This document shows, piece after piece, positions 6,801-14,180 of a DNA stretch of 19,361 bases. The notes under the pieces are model-generated. The model saw nothing but the letters and a program-made list of their open reading frames with translations. It made no database searches and was not told the origin of the DNA. The translations under genes were made by a program, and so were the position numbers. How positions within the stretch are numbered: the stretch's first letter is position 1; each line of letters opens with the position of its first letter. Source of the DNA: JAAYCB01 sp012744395 (GTDB taxonomy: Bacteria > Planctomycetota > Planctomycetia > Pirellulales > Thermoguttaceae); contig JAQVNJ010000118.1 of NCBI GenBank assembly GCA_028703175.1, positions 1-19,361 on the forward strand. Reading direction: 5' to 3'.

Positions 6801-8082
6801 AGGATACCCCAATCACGTTCAAATCAATACGGACAAGGCGGCCCGCGACCTGGCCGGCCGCGGCATCGGCAAGGAGGAAAGCCGGCGGCTCGCCCTGTTA
6901 CGAATCTTCGGGGCCCAGACGGGCGTCTACGGCACGGGCGTCGACAATTTCGTCAAGGATTCCCACAACTGGTCGCAACGCACCGAGGTGGCGAGCCAGT
7001 ACCTGGAGCGGATGTCTTACGCCTATTCCGGCGACGGCTGGGCCGAACCGGCTCCCGAGGTCTTCCGGCGGCAGTTGCGCGGAGTGCAGGGGGTGATCCA
7101 CGGCCGCAGCAGCAATCTCTACGGCGTGATGGACCTGACCGAGAGCTTCGAATACCAGGGCGCTCTGGCCCTGACCATCGAGCAACTCGGCGGCCAACCG
7201 CCGGACTTGTACGTCAACGACCTGGTGGGGGGCCAAGAGGTCCACACCGCGCGCGAGGCGGTCGTGCTGGAACAGCTGAGCCGATACCAGAACCCGGAAT
7301 TCATCCGCGCAATGATGGCGGAAGGTTATGATGGGGCCCGCTACTTCAGCCGCATCGCCGACAATCAGTTCGGCTGGGACGTGGTCAGCGACGCAATCAC
7401 CGCCGACGACTGGAGGAACTACGCCGAGATCTACCTGGACGACAAGTACGAACTGGGCCTGCGGGAGTTCTTTGAGCAGAACAACCCGCACGCCTTGCAG
7501 AACACGGCTTCCCGAGTGCTGGAGACCCATCGCAAGGGTCTCCAGGAATTGGACGCCCAGACGCTCGAACTCGCCGCCCGCGTGTATGTGGAGACGGTGG
7601 CCCGGCACGGCGCGGCCTGCGCGGCGCACATCTGCGCGGGCGGAGAACTGAACACCTTTGCCGAACAGCTTGCCGGCGCTTCCGCGGCGCTTGCCGAAGG
7701 AACGCTGGAGACGTTTCGCCGACAATTGCAGCGGACGGGCAACAACGAGTTGACCAGGGCCGGCGCCTCGGATCAGCCCGCCGCCCAGCCGCAGCCGGTG
7801 GAAGGCCGCGTCTTGTCTCCTCCGCCCCCGCCGGTCGCTGCGGCGATCCAGAACGATCCCCCGGCCACCGCGCCGTCCAGCGCAGCACCGAAGTCGCCCC
7901 CTTCCACCGATCGCGCTTCGTCCGAGACGGCGAAGCCGGAGCCGGATGCGACCTGGTTGGCGGCATGGCTGGTGGGGATCCTGAGCGTTTCGGCGTTTGT
8001 TTTCGGCATGCTTTGGCGTGGCGCTCCCAATCGCCGATCGCGGCAGTCGGGCGCGGCTGGCAGACGGATCGGCCGGCGATAA
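3847..8082 (+). CDS. Exported, membrane-anchored CobN/Mg-chelatase H-like protein (HmuS-like)
   Basis: A 1411-residue class I chelatase large-subunit homologue. The ATG at 3847 is chosen because GGAGAGG (3834-3840) lies 6 nt upstream and it yields a signal peptide (LLPIAVLLMPHPGWSQ). CobN hallmarks follow in order: GRHGTLEFLPGKSSGLS (from 589), then GDLPNIYPYIVDGIGEA, PTGRNPYQYNSDKLPT, LRTHGALESEILYLLGLEPV and GRPRVDVVMTVTGMYRDSFP (from 946). Further hallmarks are IFGAQTGVYGTGV (from 1020), NPEFIRAMMAEGYDGARY and GW. The C-terminus has a Pro/Ala-rich linker (about 1308-1367), a membrane helix (1369-1391) and an Arg-rich tail. Cytoplasmic CobN, ChlH and BchH insert Co or Mg with AAA+ partners (CobST, ChlID). 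Here export, anchoring and ExbB/DUF2149 neighbours instead resemble HmuS of Bacteroidales haem-uptake operons, a CobN relative reported to remove iron from haem. Substrate and direction of reaction are unproven. Confidence 0.88.
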   Translation: MCRIRHGGERFAWLARLLPIAVLLMPHPGWSQDSAAPAETPPEASPRAGGPKRRRSPGKPVRLAVLTVAVHTPILVRAYDRFREQHGDGKLEVDLWVEQQWAESPRPLEFGQYDMILALRCSIPGLAAAVSAAAEQGAWVVSQSDMQYRDCAVLLDDLPDLAAYYRQRGADNMVGLYEKICERFEVPGVTARLPVPVADAGIYHPDASEVFADGQHYWKWYQGRPGYDHDAPKVGIFVYNTLYLNDETDYFTQLIRGVEQAGASPVLGFWFVPVGQNRGGASPLKRFFDGVDVVISSSFRLTNEKLHHEEALLELDVPVLNSIILNVAREEWSGSRQGIPANYLLNSIVSPEFSGLIEPTVIAGRQPVTNPNTGQDYFRTVLIDDNYRWQVRRALAWATLRRTAAADRRIAILYYNHSGGKQNIGASYLNVTASLEAILADLAARGYRVEGAIDRQAIVDSMLAVGRNAGQWAPGELDALVRKGAVLWPVEEYLAYYDRLPEPVKQQISRQWGQPPGDLMTVARDGGEHFVLPAFQLGNVVLAPQPARAASQQQASLYHDPSTWPTHQYLAFYFWLRQQWRANAVVHLGRHGTLEFLPGKSSGLSRDDPPALVLGDLPNIYPYIVDGIGEAVAAKRRGQAVVLTHATPPLTGTGLYGELARLQELTNNYGKARDQKQTGLQAEYYRSILQRAGELGYACHDEAGDEAEQGGPAAEAAEEEQVHRIEHWLASVQSQTGPRGLHTLGKSYSQADAEDMVAHAFRDELDKLRAEGLSADAERTWLAAAADADPGPPGRKAAGDAAAADPPDEDPRDRISATLWHMRHNRELDYLARALDGRFVPVGPPGDPLSNPGIFPTGRNPYQYNSDKLPTREAWELGKRMAEQTLDLHRRQHGGDPGKLSVTLWANTMLRTHGALESEILYLLGLEPVWNRRGDVEDVKLVSPLGRPRVDVVMTVTGMYRDSFPEKMLLLDKAVRLAHEAPPETGYPNHVQINTDKAARDLAGRGIGKEESRRLALLRIFGAQTGVYGTGVDNFVKDSHNWSQRTEVASQYLERMSYAYSGDGWAEPAPEVFRRQLRGVQGVIHGRSSNLYGVMDLTESFEYQGALALTIEQLGGQPPDLYVNDLVGGQEVHTAREAVVLEQLSRYQNPEFIRAMMAEGYDGARYFSRIADNQFGWDVVSDAITADDWRNYAEIYLDDKYELGLREFFEQNNPHALQNTASRVLETHRKGLQELDAQTLELAARVYVETVARHGAACAAHICAGGELNTFAEQLAGASAALAEGTLETFRRQLQRTGNNELTRAGASDQPAAQPQPVEGRVLSPPPPPVAAAIQNDPPATAPSSAAPKSPPSTDRASSETAKPEPDATWLAAWLVGILSVSAFVFGMLWRGAPNRRSRQSGAAGRRIGRR

Positions 8083-8213
8083 AGGGTCTGCGGTGCATGG
8101 CGGCGGCCAGGCAGCCGATCCGAGTCGGAGTGGCCGTCGTCTCCGGGCGAGCGAACCTCGCCAGGAAGCCTGAAAACACCTCAACTCACCGGCAATCCAA
8201 GGAGATCTCCACC
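8083..8213. other. Spacer after the CobN-like gene with structured-RNA-like sequence
   Basis: Between the CobN-like stop and the short exported ORF lies a structured stretch. It contains AGCCGATCCGAGTCGG (8113-8128) and a perfect 6-bp hairpin GGCGAG/CTCGCC (8146-8162). GCCAGGAAGCCTG (8160-8172) partly resembles the B12 box of cobalamin riboswitches. The central CCACTG core and other invariant bases are missing. I therefore record the structure without calling a riboswitch. Confidence 0.2.
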
Positions 8214-8327
8214 GTGAGAACAACAGCGCACACCACGCACACGCGGCGACGCTTGCGGGCGGTGCTGGCCGCCCTGGCCTTGGCCGCATCCTTCGGCAGA
8301 TCCGCGGCGATTGGCAGGTTGGGTTGA
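8214..8327 (+). CDS. Short signal-peptide ORF, probable truncated secreted protein
   Basis: A GTG at 8214 lies 9 nt after AAGGAG (8199-8204), a strong ribosome-binding site. It opens a 37-codon frame reading (V/M)RTTAHTTHTRRRLRAVL, then AALALAASFGRSAAIGRLG and stop. This is a textbook Sec signal peptide: Arg-rich start, hydrophobic Leu/Ala core and small residues before a likely cleavage site. Almost nothing follows it. The good start signals suggest the 5' stump of a secreted or outer-membrane protein gene whose body was lost or frameshifted. Its position after the CobN-like gene makes a former partner (receptor or binding protein) plausible. A genuine very short peptide cannot be excluded. 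I see no frame that restores a longer product before dnaE. Confidence 0.4.
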   Translation: MRTTAHTTHTRRRLRAVLAALALAASFGRSAAIGRLG

Positions 8328-8342
8328 ATTGCCGGGCGTGTC

Positions 8343-8366
8343 GGCCGATCGGGAATCGATCGGGCC
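8343..8366. terminator. Hairpin between convergent genes (possible terminator)
   Basis: GGCCGATCG (8343-8351) pairs with CGATCGGGCC (8357-8366) with one bulged G and a 5-nt loop. It sits between the plus-strand operon and the convergent dnaE end at 8385, where a bidirectional terminator would be expected. No T-tract follows on either strand, so intrinsic termination is doubtful. Confidence 0.25.
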
Positions 8367-8384
8367 CGTCCGCGTTGGACCACC

Positions 8385-11300
8385 CTACGGGCCGTAGCGG
8401 CGGTCGCCCTTGGCGCGGCCGTTGCCGTTCCGCCCGGCACGGCTCGGGATCGTGGCGGGCAGGAGCTTGAAGTTGCCCGGGCCGAGGAGCTCTTCCACAC
8501 GGTTCCACATCTCGCGGTTGATGTCGATCTGCATGCCGCGGCAGACCATCGGCACGCGGCGGCCGTCGGCAAGGTAGACCAGGAGTTGGAGCTCGCCGTT
8601 GCCGGGATATCCGCGGAGGATTTCATAGAGCCGGTCGAGCTTCTCCTCACCGTGCTCGGTTTCGGAGACGCGGATCTTCACGCCGCGGGTGTAGCGGCTT
8701 TGCAGTTGGTCGAGGGGGATCAGCTCGTTGACGATCAAGTTGGCCTCTTCGCTGCCGGGCCGCTTGTCGATCGAGCCGAGGACGACGAGGATCGCGTCGG
8801 GCTGGACAAGTTCGCCGTACTGGGCGAACTGTTCGGGCCACAGGATGCAGCGCATGATGCCGGCCTTGTCCTCGAGGTCCCACATCGCGTAGCGGCTGGG
8901 TCTGCCCGGCTTGGGGTTCTTCGTGTGCGAGTGCTTGATCGCCGCGAGCATGCCGCCGAGCATGACCTCGGTGCGGTGGCTGAGCTGGGCCGCTTCGACG
9001 CAGGTGTGGGAGCAATAGGTCGACAGCATCGCCTCGTGCTCGGCGAGCGGGTGGCTGGAGAGGTAGAAGCCGAGGACTTCTTTTTCCTTGGCCAGCTTGT
9101 CGCGCTCGTCCCATTCGAGGACCTCCGGCAGGGCGGCCGTGGCCACGTCCTTCTCGTCCTCCGGTTCGGCCATGTCGAACAGGCCGAGCTGCCCGTGCCG
9201 CCGATCGGAGGCCGCCGCCACGCCGGATTGCACGGCCCGATCGACGATCGCCATCAGTTGCGCGCGGCGGGTGCCGAGCGAGTCGAACGCGCCGGCCTTG
9301 ATCAGCGTCTCGATCGTCGCCCGGTTGACCAACTGGGGGTCCACTCGCCGGCAGAAATCGAACAGGCTTGCATAAGGCCCCGATTTTCTCCCCCGTGCGA
9401 TTGCCTCGGCCGCCGGCCCGCCGCAGCCCTTGATCGCGGCCAGGCCGAAGTAGATCTTGCCGTCCTTGACCGAGTAATCGCGCTCGGAGGTGTTCACATC
9501 CGGAGGAACGACCACGACCCCCATCCGCTGGCAATCCTCGAGGTGCTCGACAGTCGAATCCTTTCTGGTGAAATTGCGGTTGGGCATGTCGCCCGAAAGC
9601 AGGGCCGCCATGAACTCGACCGGGTAGTGGGTCTTCAGGTAGGCGGTCATGTAGGCGATCAGCGCGTAGGCGGTCGAGTGGCTCTTGTTGAAGCCGTAGC
9701 CGGCGAACTTCTCGATCATTCCCCAGAGCTGCTCGGCATCCTTGGCAGCCAGCCCCTTGTCGCGGGCGCCCTGGACGAATGCCTCGTGGTTCTTGGCGAT
9801 GACGGGCAGCTTCTTCTTGCTGATCGCCTTGATGCACTTGTAGGCGTCGGCCAGTTCGATGCCGCCCAGGCGGTTGAGAATCCGCATCACCTGCTCCTGG
9901 TAGACCATCACGCCGTTGGTCTCTTCCAGGATTTCTTTCATGACCGGGTGGAGGTACTCGGCCGCCTTGCGGCCGTGCTTGACCTGGATGTAATCGTCGA
10001 CCATGCCGCCTTCGAGCGGGCCCGGCCGGTAGAGCGCGTTGGTGGCGATGATGTCGCGGAAGCTGTCGGGCTTCATCCGCTGCAAAAGGTCGCGAATCCC
10101 ACCGCTCTCCAACTGGAAGATGCCCTTGGTCTCCCCGCGGCAGAGCAGCGCGTAGGTCTCCTTGTCGTCGAGCGGAAACTTGTAGGGGTCGATCCGCTTG
10201 CCGGTCGTCTGCTCGATCAGGTCGACGACCGTGCTCAGGATCGTCAGGTTGCGGAGGCCGAGGAAGTCCATCTTCAGCAGCCCCGCGTTCTCGACGTCGC
10301 CCATCGACCATTGCGTGATGATCTCTTCCTTCCCCTGGACCCGCCCGAGCGGCACGTACTCGGTCAGCGGGCGGTCGGCAATCACCACGGCGGCCGCATG
10401 GGTGCCGACGTTGCGCGCCAGCCCCTCGATCTGCTGGGCCAGGTTGAGCAGCTCGCGGACCTCCGGATCCGTTTCGTACACCTGCCGCAACTCGTCGCTC
10501 TCCTCGAGGGCCCGCTTGAGCGTGATGCCCAATTGGTCGGGGACCTTGGCGACGATCTCGTTGACCCGCGGAATCGCCAGCCCAAGCACCCGGCCGACGT
10601 CGCGGATCGCCGCCCGAGCCGCCATCGTGCCGAACGTGCCGATCTGGGCGACATTCTCCAAGCCATATTTGTCCTTGACGTACTGGATGATCTCGCCCCG
10701 CCGCTGCTGGCAGAAGTCGATGTCGATGTCCGGCGCTTCCTGGCGGTGTTCGTCGAGGAACCGCTCAAACAGCAGGTCGAACTCCAGCGGGCAAACGTGG
10801 CTCAGCTTCAGCGCGTAGCAGACCAGCGCGCCGACGCCCGAGCCGCGGGCCGTCGCCTCGATGCCGCGCTCGCGGGCAACGCGGACGAAGTCCCAGACGA
10901 TCAAGAAATAGTTGGGAAAGCCGAGCTTGCTGATCACCTTCAACTCGCGCTCGAGCCGCTCCATGACCTCCGGGTGGAGCTGGCCATCGACCAGGCGCTG
11001 GGGATTGTCGGCGTAACGCTCCTTCAACCCTGCGATGCACAAGTCGCGGAGGTAGTCTTCCGACGACTGCCCGCCGGGCGGCGTGAAAACCGGGAAGTGG
11101 CGGTGGCCGAGTTCCAGTTGAATGTCGACCGTATCGGCGATCTCCTGCGATCTGCTGAGCGCGTGCTCCAGCCCGGGCATCGCCGCGTACATCTCTTCCG
11201 GGCTGCGGAGATAGAACTGGTCGGTGTCCATCCGCATGCGGTTCTGGTCGGTGCGGAACTTGCCCGTGTTGACGCAGATCAGCACGTCCTGAGCCTCCGC

Positions 11301-11957
11301 ATCCGCGCGGCTCACGTAGTGGACGTCGCTGGTCGCCACCAGGGGGATCCCCAGCCGGCCGGCCAACTCCACGGCCGGCCCGAGCGCCTGCCGCTGGATC
11401 GGAAGGCCGTTGTCCTGGATTTCAATGAAATACCGGTCGCCGAACACGCCGCGATACCAGGCGGCCACCTCGGCGGCCTTTTCCATGTCCGGCTCGTTGC
11501 CGCTTGTCAACGCGCGGCTCAGCTCGCTCGATGCGCAGCCGCTCAAACAGATCAGCCCTTCGCTGCACTCGGCGAGAATTTGCTTGTCGATCCGCGGGCG
11601 GAAGTAGAACCCCTCCAGATAGGCGGACGAAGCGAGTCGGAGCAGATTCTGAAAACCGGTGCGGTTCTGGGCCAGGAGCGTGAGGTGGAAGCTGGCGGCC
11701 TTCATGCTGCCGGCGCCCTTCTCGAACCGGCTGCCGGGGGCGATGTAGGCCTCGTAGCCGATGATCGGCTTGATCCCGGCGTCTGTGGCTCTCCGGTAAA
11801 ACTCCAATGCGCCGTGGAGGTTGCCGTGATCGGTCAGGGCCAGCGCGTTCATCCGCAGGTCCTTCGCCCGGGCGATCAAGGCCCCGACCTTGCTGGCTCC
11901 ATCCAGAAGGCTGTAGTGGCTGTGGCAGTGCAAATGGACAAAGGGAGGTGCGGTCAT
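8385..11957 (-). CDS. dnaE: DNA polymerase III subunit alpha (DnaE)
   Basis: The replicative polymerase catalytic subunit, 1190 residues, close to the 1160 of E. coli DnaE. The ATG at 11957 is supported by GGAGG six nt upstream and by the PHP domain starting at once (FVHLHCHSHYSLLDGASKVG). The PHP domain (about 6-275) carries all nine metal-ligand positions of active PHP polymerases: H8, H10, D19, H44, E69, H91, C141, D211 and H213. The palm contains PDIDIDFCQQRRGEIIQYVK (from 409) with catalytic aspartates D410/D412/D414, and the third catalytic aspartate region PLDDKETYALL near 597. The motifs GETKGIFQLESGG, TNALYRPGPLEGGMVDDYI and KKLPVIAKNHEAFVQGA are canonical. The OB fold lies near 995-1045 (LGGMLAAIKHSHTKNPKPGR). 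No intein or frameshift is seen. It follows the epimerase gene on the same strand by 87 nt and may be co-transcribed with it. Confidence 0.97.
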   Translation of the reverse strand: MTAPPFVHLHCHSHYSLLDGASKVGALIARAKDLRMNALALTDHGNLHGALEFYRRATDAGIKPIIGYEAYIAPGSRFEKGAGSMKAASFHLTLLAQNRTGFQNLLRLASSAYLEGFYFRPRIDKQILAECSEGLICLSGCASSELSRALTSGNEPDMEKAAEVAAWYRGVFGDRYFIEIQDNGLPIQRQALGPAVELAGRLGIPLVATSDVHYVSRADAEAQDVLICVNTGKFRTDQNRMRMDTDQFYLRSPEEMYAAMPGLEHALSRSQEIADTVDIQLELGHRHFPVFTPPGGQSSEDYLRDLCIAGLKERYADNPQRLVDGQLHPEVMERLERELKVISKLGFPNYFLIVWDFVRVARERGIEATARGSGVGALVCYALKLSHVCPLEFDLLFERFLDEHRQEAPDIDIDFCQQRRGEIIQYVKDKYGLENVAQIGTFGTMAARAAIRDVGRVLGLAIPRVNEIVAKVPDQLGITLKRALEESDELRQVYETDPEVRELLNLAQQIEGLARNVGTHAAAVVIADRPLTEYVPLGRVQGKEEIITQWSMGDVENAGLLKMDFLGLRNLTILSTVVDLIEQTTGKRIDPYKFPLDDKETYALLCRGETKGIFQLESGGIRDLLQRMKPDSFRDIIATNALYRPGPLEGGMVDDYIQVKHGRKAAEYLHPVMKEILEETNGVMVYQEQVMRILNRLGGIELADAYKCIKAISKKKLPVIAKNHEAFVQGARDKGLAAKDAEQLWGMIEKFAGYGFNKSHSTAYALIAYMTAYLKTHYPVEFMAALLSGDMPNRNFTRKDSTVEHLEDCQRMGVVVVPPDVNTSERDYSVKDGKIYFGLAAIKGCGGPAAEAIARGRKSGPYASLFDFCRRVDPQLVNRATIETLIKAGAFDSLGTRRAQLMAIVDRAVQSGVAAASDRRHGQLGLFDMAEPEDEKDVATAALPEVLEWDERDKLAKEKEVLGFYLSSHPLAEHEAMLSTYCSHTCVEAAQLSHRTEVMLGGMLAAIKHSHTKNPKPGRPSRYAMWDLEDKAGIMRCILWPEQFAQYGELVQPDAILVVLGSIDKRPGSEEANLIVNELIPLDQLQSRYTRGVKIRVSETEHGEEKLDRLYEILRGYPGNGELQLLVYLADGRRVPMVCRGMQIDINREMWNRVEELLGPGNFKLLPATIPSRAGRNGNGRAKGDRRYGP

Positions 11958-12044
11958 CCTCGTCCTCCGGGAGAGTATCTGGAATCGCACGTCTTGCGCG
12001 AAGAAAGGCTATCCGCGCGATTCTAGCAGCCCGGCGCAAGAATC

Positions 12045-13247
12045 CTAGGGTGCCCGATCGGGGGAGGAGCCGGCCGCTTTCATCTCCTCCAGCAGCTTCC
12101 AGCAGACAAGCTGCATCCGCGGCAGATGGAACGCGCCTTTCCAGAGGTTGCCCTTCAGACGCACGCTGACCCGGCCGTCGCGGTGCAGGTAGCCGTACCA
12201 TTCCCCGTACCGCGGGTCGGGAAAGTAGGCGTAGGCCCAGTCGTGGATCCGCTGGTGCCAGCGGGCGTATTTCTCCTCGCCGGTCAGCTGGTAGGCAAGC
12301 AGCGTGGCGATGATCGTCTCGTTCTGCGGCCACCAGAACTTCATGTCGTGCCAGTATTCTTGGACCGGCAGGTCCCGAAGATCGACAAAATAGAGGATCC
12401 CTCCGTAGTCCGGGTCCCACCCCCGCTCCCACATCCAGTCGAGCATCCGGCAGCCCAAATCCACCAGCTCGCGATCGCCACGCAGCTTGCCCTCGCGCAT
12501 CACGAACCACGCCGCCTCGATCGCGTGGCCCGGATTGAGCGTGCGGCCGTCGAAGTGGTCGAGGACCGACCCGTCCAGCGCGACCGTCTCCATCACGCAA
12601 CGCAGATCCTCCTTGACGTGGTCGCGGCGGATCGCCTCGATGCCGCGGTCGATCCACGCCTCGGCGCCGGCCAATCCAATCGAATCGCGCAGTTCCTGGG
12701 CGGTGGCGATCGTGATCATCGGGATCGCGATGCTCTTGGTGGGCCGCGTGGCGGTGAATTTCGGCTCGACTCCCACCGCCTCCAGATCGTGGCCGACAAA
12801 CCGCGCGAAGGTCGCCCGCGCCTGCTCGGCAAACCGCCCGTCGCCGGTCGCCTTGGCAAGCTCGCCATAGGCGATCGCCGCGAAACTCTCGGAGAAGGCA
12901 TAGCGGCGCTTGCGGATCGGGCGGCCGTCGCGGGTCACGTGAAACCACATCCGCCCGTCGGAAGGGTCAAAACAATGCTCGTCGATGAAGCGGATGCCGC
13001 CGAGCGCCAGCTCGAGCCACTGCTTTCGCGGTTCGACGCGGTTGTAGAGTTCCCCCATCAACCAGGCAAACCGGCCCTGTTGCCAGACGCCCTTGTCCGT
13101 GTCGATCACCGTGCCGTCGCGATCGAGCGACGTCATGATGCCCCCGTGCAAGCGGTCCACGCCATGGTCGATCCAGAAGGGGAGCGTGTCCTCCAGCAAC
13201 CCGTCGCGGTAGATTCTCAGCAGGCGGTCGACGTTCTGGGGGGTCAT
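12045..13247 (-). CDS. AGE family epimerase/isomerase (N-acylglucosamine 2-epimerase-like)
   Basis: This 400-residue (alpha/alpha)6-barrel enzyme spans the full usual length of the family. Its relatives interconvert N-acetylglucosamine and N-acetylmannosamine, glucose and mannose or related sugars, or cellobiose and its epimer. Family features are the N-terminal FWIDHGVDRLHGGIMTSLDR and the segment KGVWQQGRFAWLMGELYN. The RRYAFSESFAAIAYGEL segment, GWDPDYGGI and MKFWWPQNETIIATLLAY follow. The catalytic histidines expected on the barrel are H241 in LNPGHAIEAAW and H374 in GAFHLPRMQLV. There is no signal peptide, so it should be cytoplasmic. The ATG at 13247 has no clear Shine-Dalgarno sequence, but the first residues fit the family. 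Substrate cannot be decided from sequence. It is probably a housekeeping sugar-metabolism gene upstream of dnaE, with no sugar transporter or kinase next to it. Confidence 0.92.
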   Translation of the reverse strand: MTPQNVDRLLRIYRDGLLEDTLPFWIDHGVDRLHGGIMTSLDRDGTVIDTDKGVWQQGRFAWLMGELYNRVEPRKQWLELALGGIRFIDEHCFDPSDGRMWFHVTRDGRPIRKRRYAFSESFAAIAYGELAKATGDGRFAEQARATFARFVGHDLEAVGVEPKFTATRPTKSIAIPMITIATAQELRDSIGLAGAEAWIDRGIEAIRRDHVKEDLRCVMETVALDGSVLDHFDGRTLNPGHAIEAAWFVMREGKLRGDRELVDLGCRMLDWMWERGWDPDYGGILYFVDLRDLPVQEYWHDMKFWWPQNETIIATLLAYQLTGEEKYARWHQRIHDWAYAYFPDPRYGEWYGYLHRDGRVSVRLKGNLWKGAFHLPRMQLVCWKLLEEMKAAGSSPDRAP

Positions 13248-13724
13248 GGCAGCCGAAGCGAGGATCGTTTACGCCGGGGGCAATTCCGCAGGACAATCCA
13301 GGGCAGCCGCCAGGATAGCGAATATCCAGTGATCGCGGCAAGGCACGCCGCGGCGGCTGGGCGGCGGCAAATCCTCGGCCTTCGCGGCGACAGGCGGTTG
13401 AGCGGCGCGATCAAACCGGCGCGGCGCAGGTCAAGGTCCTGCCGGGTCCACCCGCAACTGCCCTTGCGGGTGGACGGGTTCAGGCACAAAGAGGGGGCCG
13501 CGGATTTCATGAGCGGCGGGCTTGACGTTGTTTGCCCCGCTCACACGGTGGGTGTCCGACACCTTGGGCCATCATAGAATTGCACGCGGGTCAGGCCGGG
13601 TCTATTCGCTGCGAGGAGATCGGGGGCACTGGGTGTCTCCTCGGAAGTCAGGCAGGGGTGATTTCGACGTGCGAAATGAGCCGGTGATCGCGGCTGCACG
13701 GGCTTTCCAGCAGAGGGGACAGTG
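13248..13724. other. Divergent intergenic region (epimerase / BON protein)
   Basis: About 480 bp lie between divergently transcribed genes. Short frames exist on both strands but none has a family resemblance or a good ribosome-binding site. The clearest element is the perfect hairpin at 13446-13475. Nothing else is supported. Confidence 0.5.
13446..13475. repeat. Perfect 12-bp inverted repeat (hairpin)
   Basis: GTCCACCCGCAA (13446-13457) is followed by the 6-nt loop CTGCCC and its exact reverse complement TTGCGGGTGGAC (13464-13475). No T-tract follows on either strand and it lies between divergent genes, so it is not an obvious terminator. It could be an operator, an RNA leader hairpin or a copy of a dispersed palindromic repeat. 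Confidence 0.7.
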
Positions 13725-14012
13725 ATGGAACGGGGAGCAGTGTCTTTGCGCTTCAGAGAAGCGGATCTTCGCCAGCGGGTCGAAACCGCGGCGCGGAAGC
13801 GGCTGGCCGCGGAGCATCCCCACGGTTTCTATTTCGGCCAGGTCGAGTGTGTCTTCGAGGATGGCGTGCTTCGGCTCCGGGGGCGGGTGCCGACATACTA
13901 CATGAAGCAACTTCTCCAGAACCGGCTCGCGGACATCGACGGCGTTGACGGGATCGATAACGCAGTCGATGTCGTCAGCAGCGTGGGGCTCAGCAGCGCC
14001 CGGCCAAGATAG
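13725..14012 (+). CDS. Small BON-domain protein
   Basis: A 95-residue protein whose C-terminal two thirds form a BON domain (about 35-87): FGQVECVFEDGVLRLRGRVP, then TYYMKQLLQNRLADIDGVDG and IDNAVDVVSS. The glycine-valine pattern 'xGxVxxxxxxxxLxxxxxxVxGVxxVxNxVxV' is typical. BON domains bind membranes, lipids or polysaccharide in periplasmic proteins such as OsmY. This version has no signal peptide and an N-terminal charged helix (FREADLRQRVETAARKRLAA), so a cytoplasmic or membrane-peripheral location is more likely. AGAGGGG at 13712-13718 is best spaced for the ATG at 13725; the GTG three bases earlier is the alternative. It precedes the lipoprotein gene by 168 bp in the same direction and the two may be co-expressed. 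Its partner is unknown. Confidence 0.75.
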   Translation: MERGAVSLRFREADLRQRVETAARKRLAAEHPHGFYFGQVECVFEDGVLRLRGRVPTYYMKQLLQNRLADIDGVDGIDNAVDVVSSVGLSSARPR

Positions 14013-14180
14013 GGCGCCTGTTCAGCGAAATCCAGGGGGAAAAAGCTTGGCGAACGCCAGAATTGCCGATCCTCCCGCTGCGCGCCTGTGGGGGTGTTGC
14101 ACGGCATTGTAATTGAGGGTAAGATCGCCGGCGCCGTTGTTTACCCTCACTCTTTTCTGCACTGGCGAGGTAACACTGCC

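Noticed and set aside
4129..6822. 897-codon minus-strand frame opposite the CobN-like gene
   Set aside because: It is a codon-bias shadow typical of G+C-rich DNA. The plus strand carries continuous CobN motifs and the antisense product is compositionally odd with no motifs.
8586..12026. 1146-codon plus-strand frame opposite dnaE
   Set aside because: dnaE is unmistakable on the minus strand over the whole interval; the antisense frame is the usual complementary open frame.
12126..13577. 483-codon plus-strand frame opposite the epimerase
   Set aside because: The epimerase on the minus strand shows both catalytic histidine motifs; this frame is a shadow that merely extends into the intergenic region.
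13522..13725. 67-codon plus-strand frame before the BON gene
   Set aside because: It has no ribosome-binding site, no recognisable motif and Arg-rich shadow-like composition.
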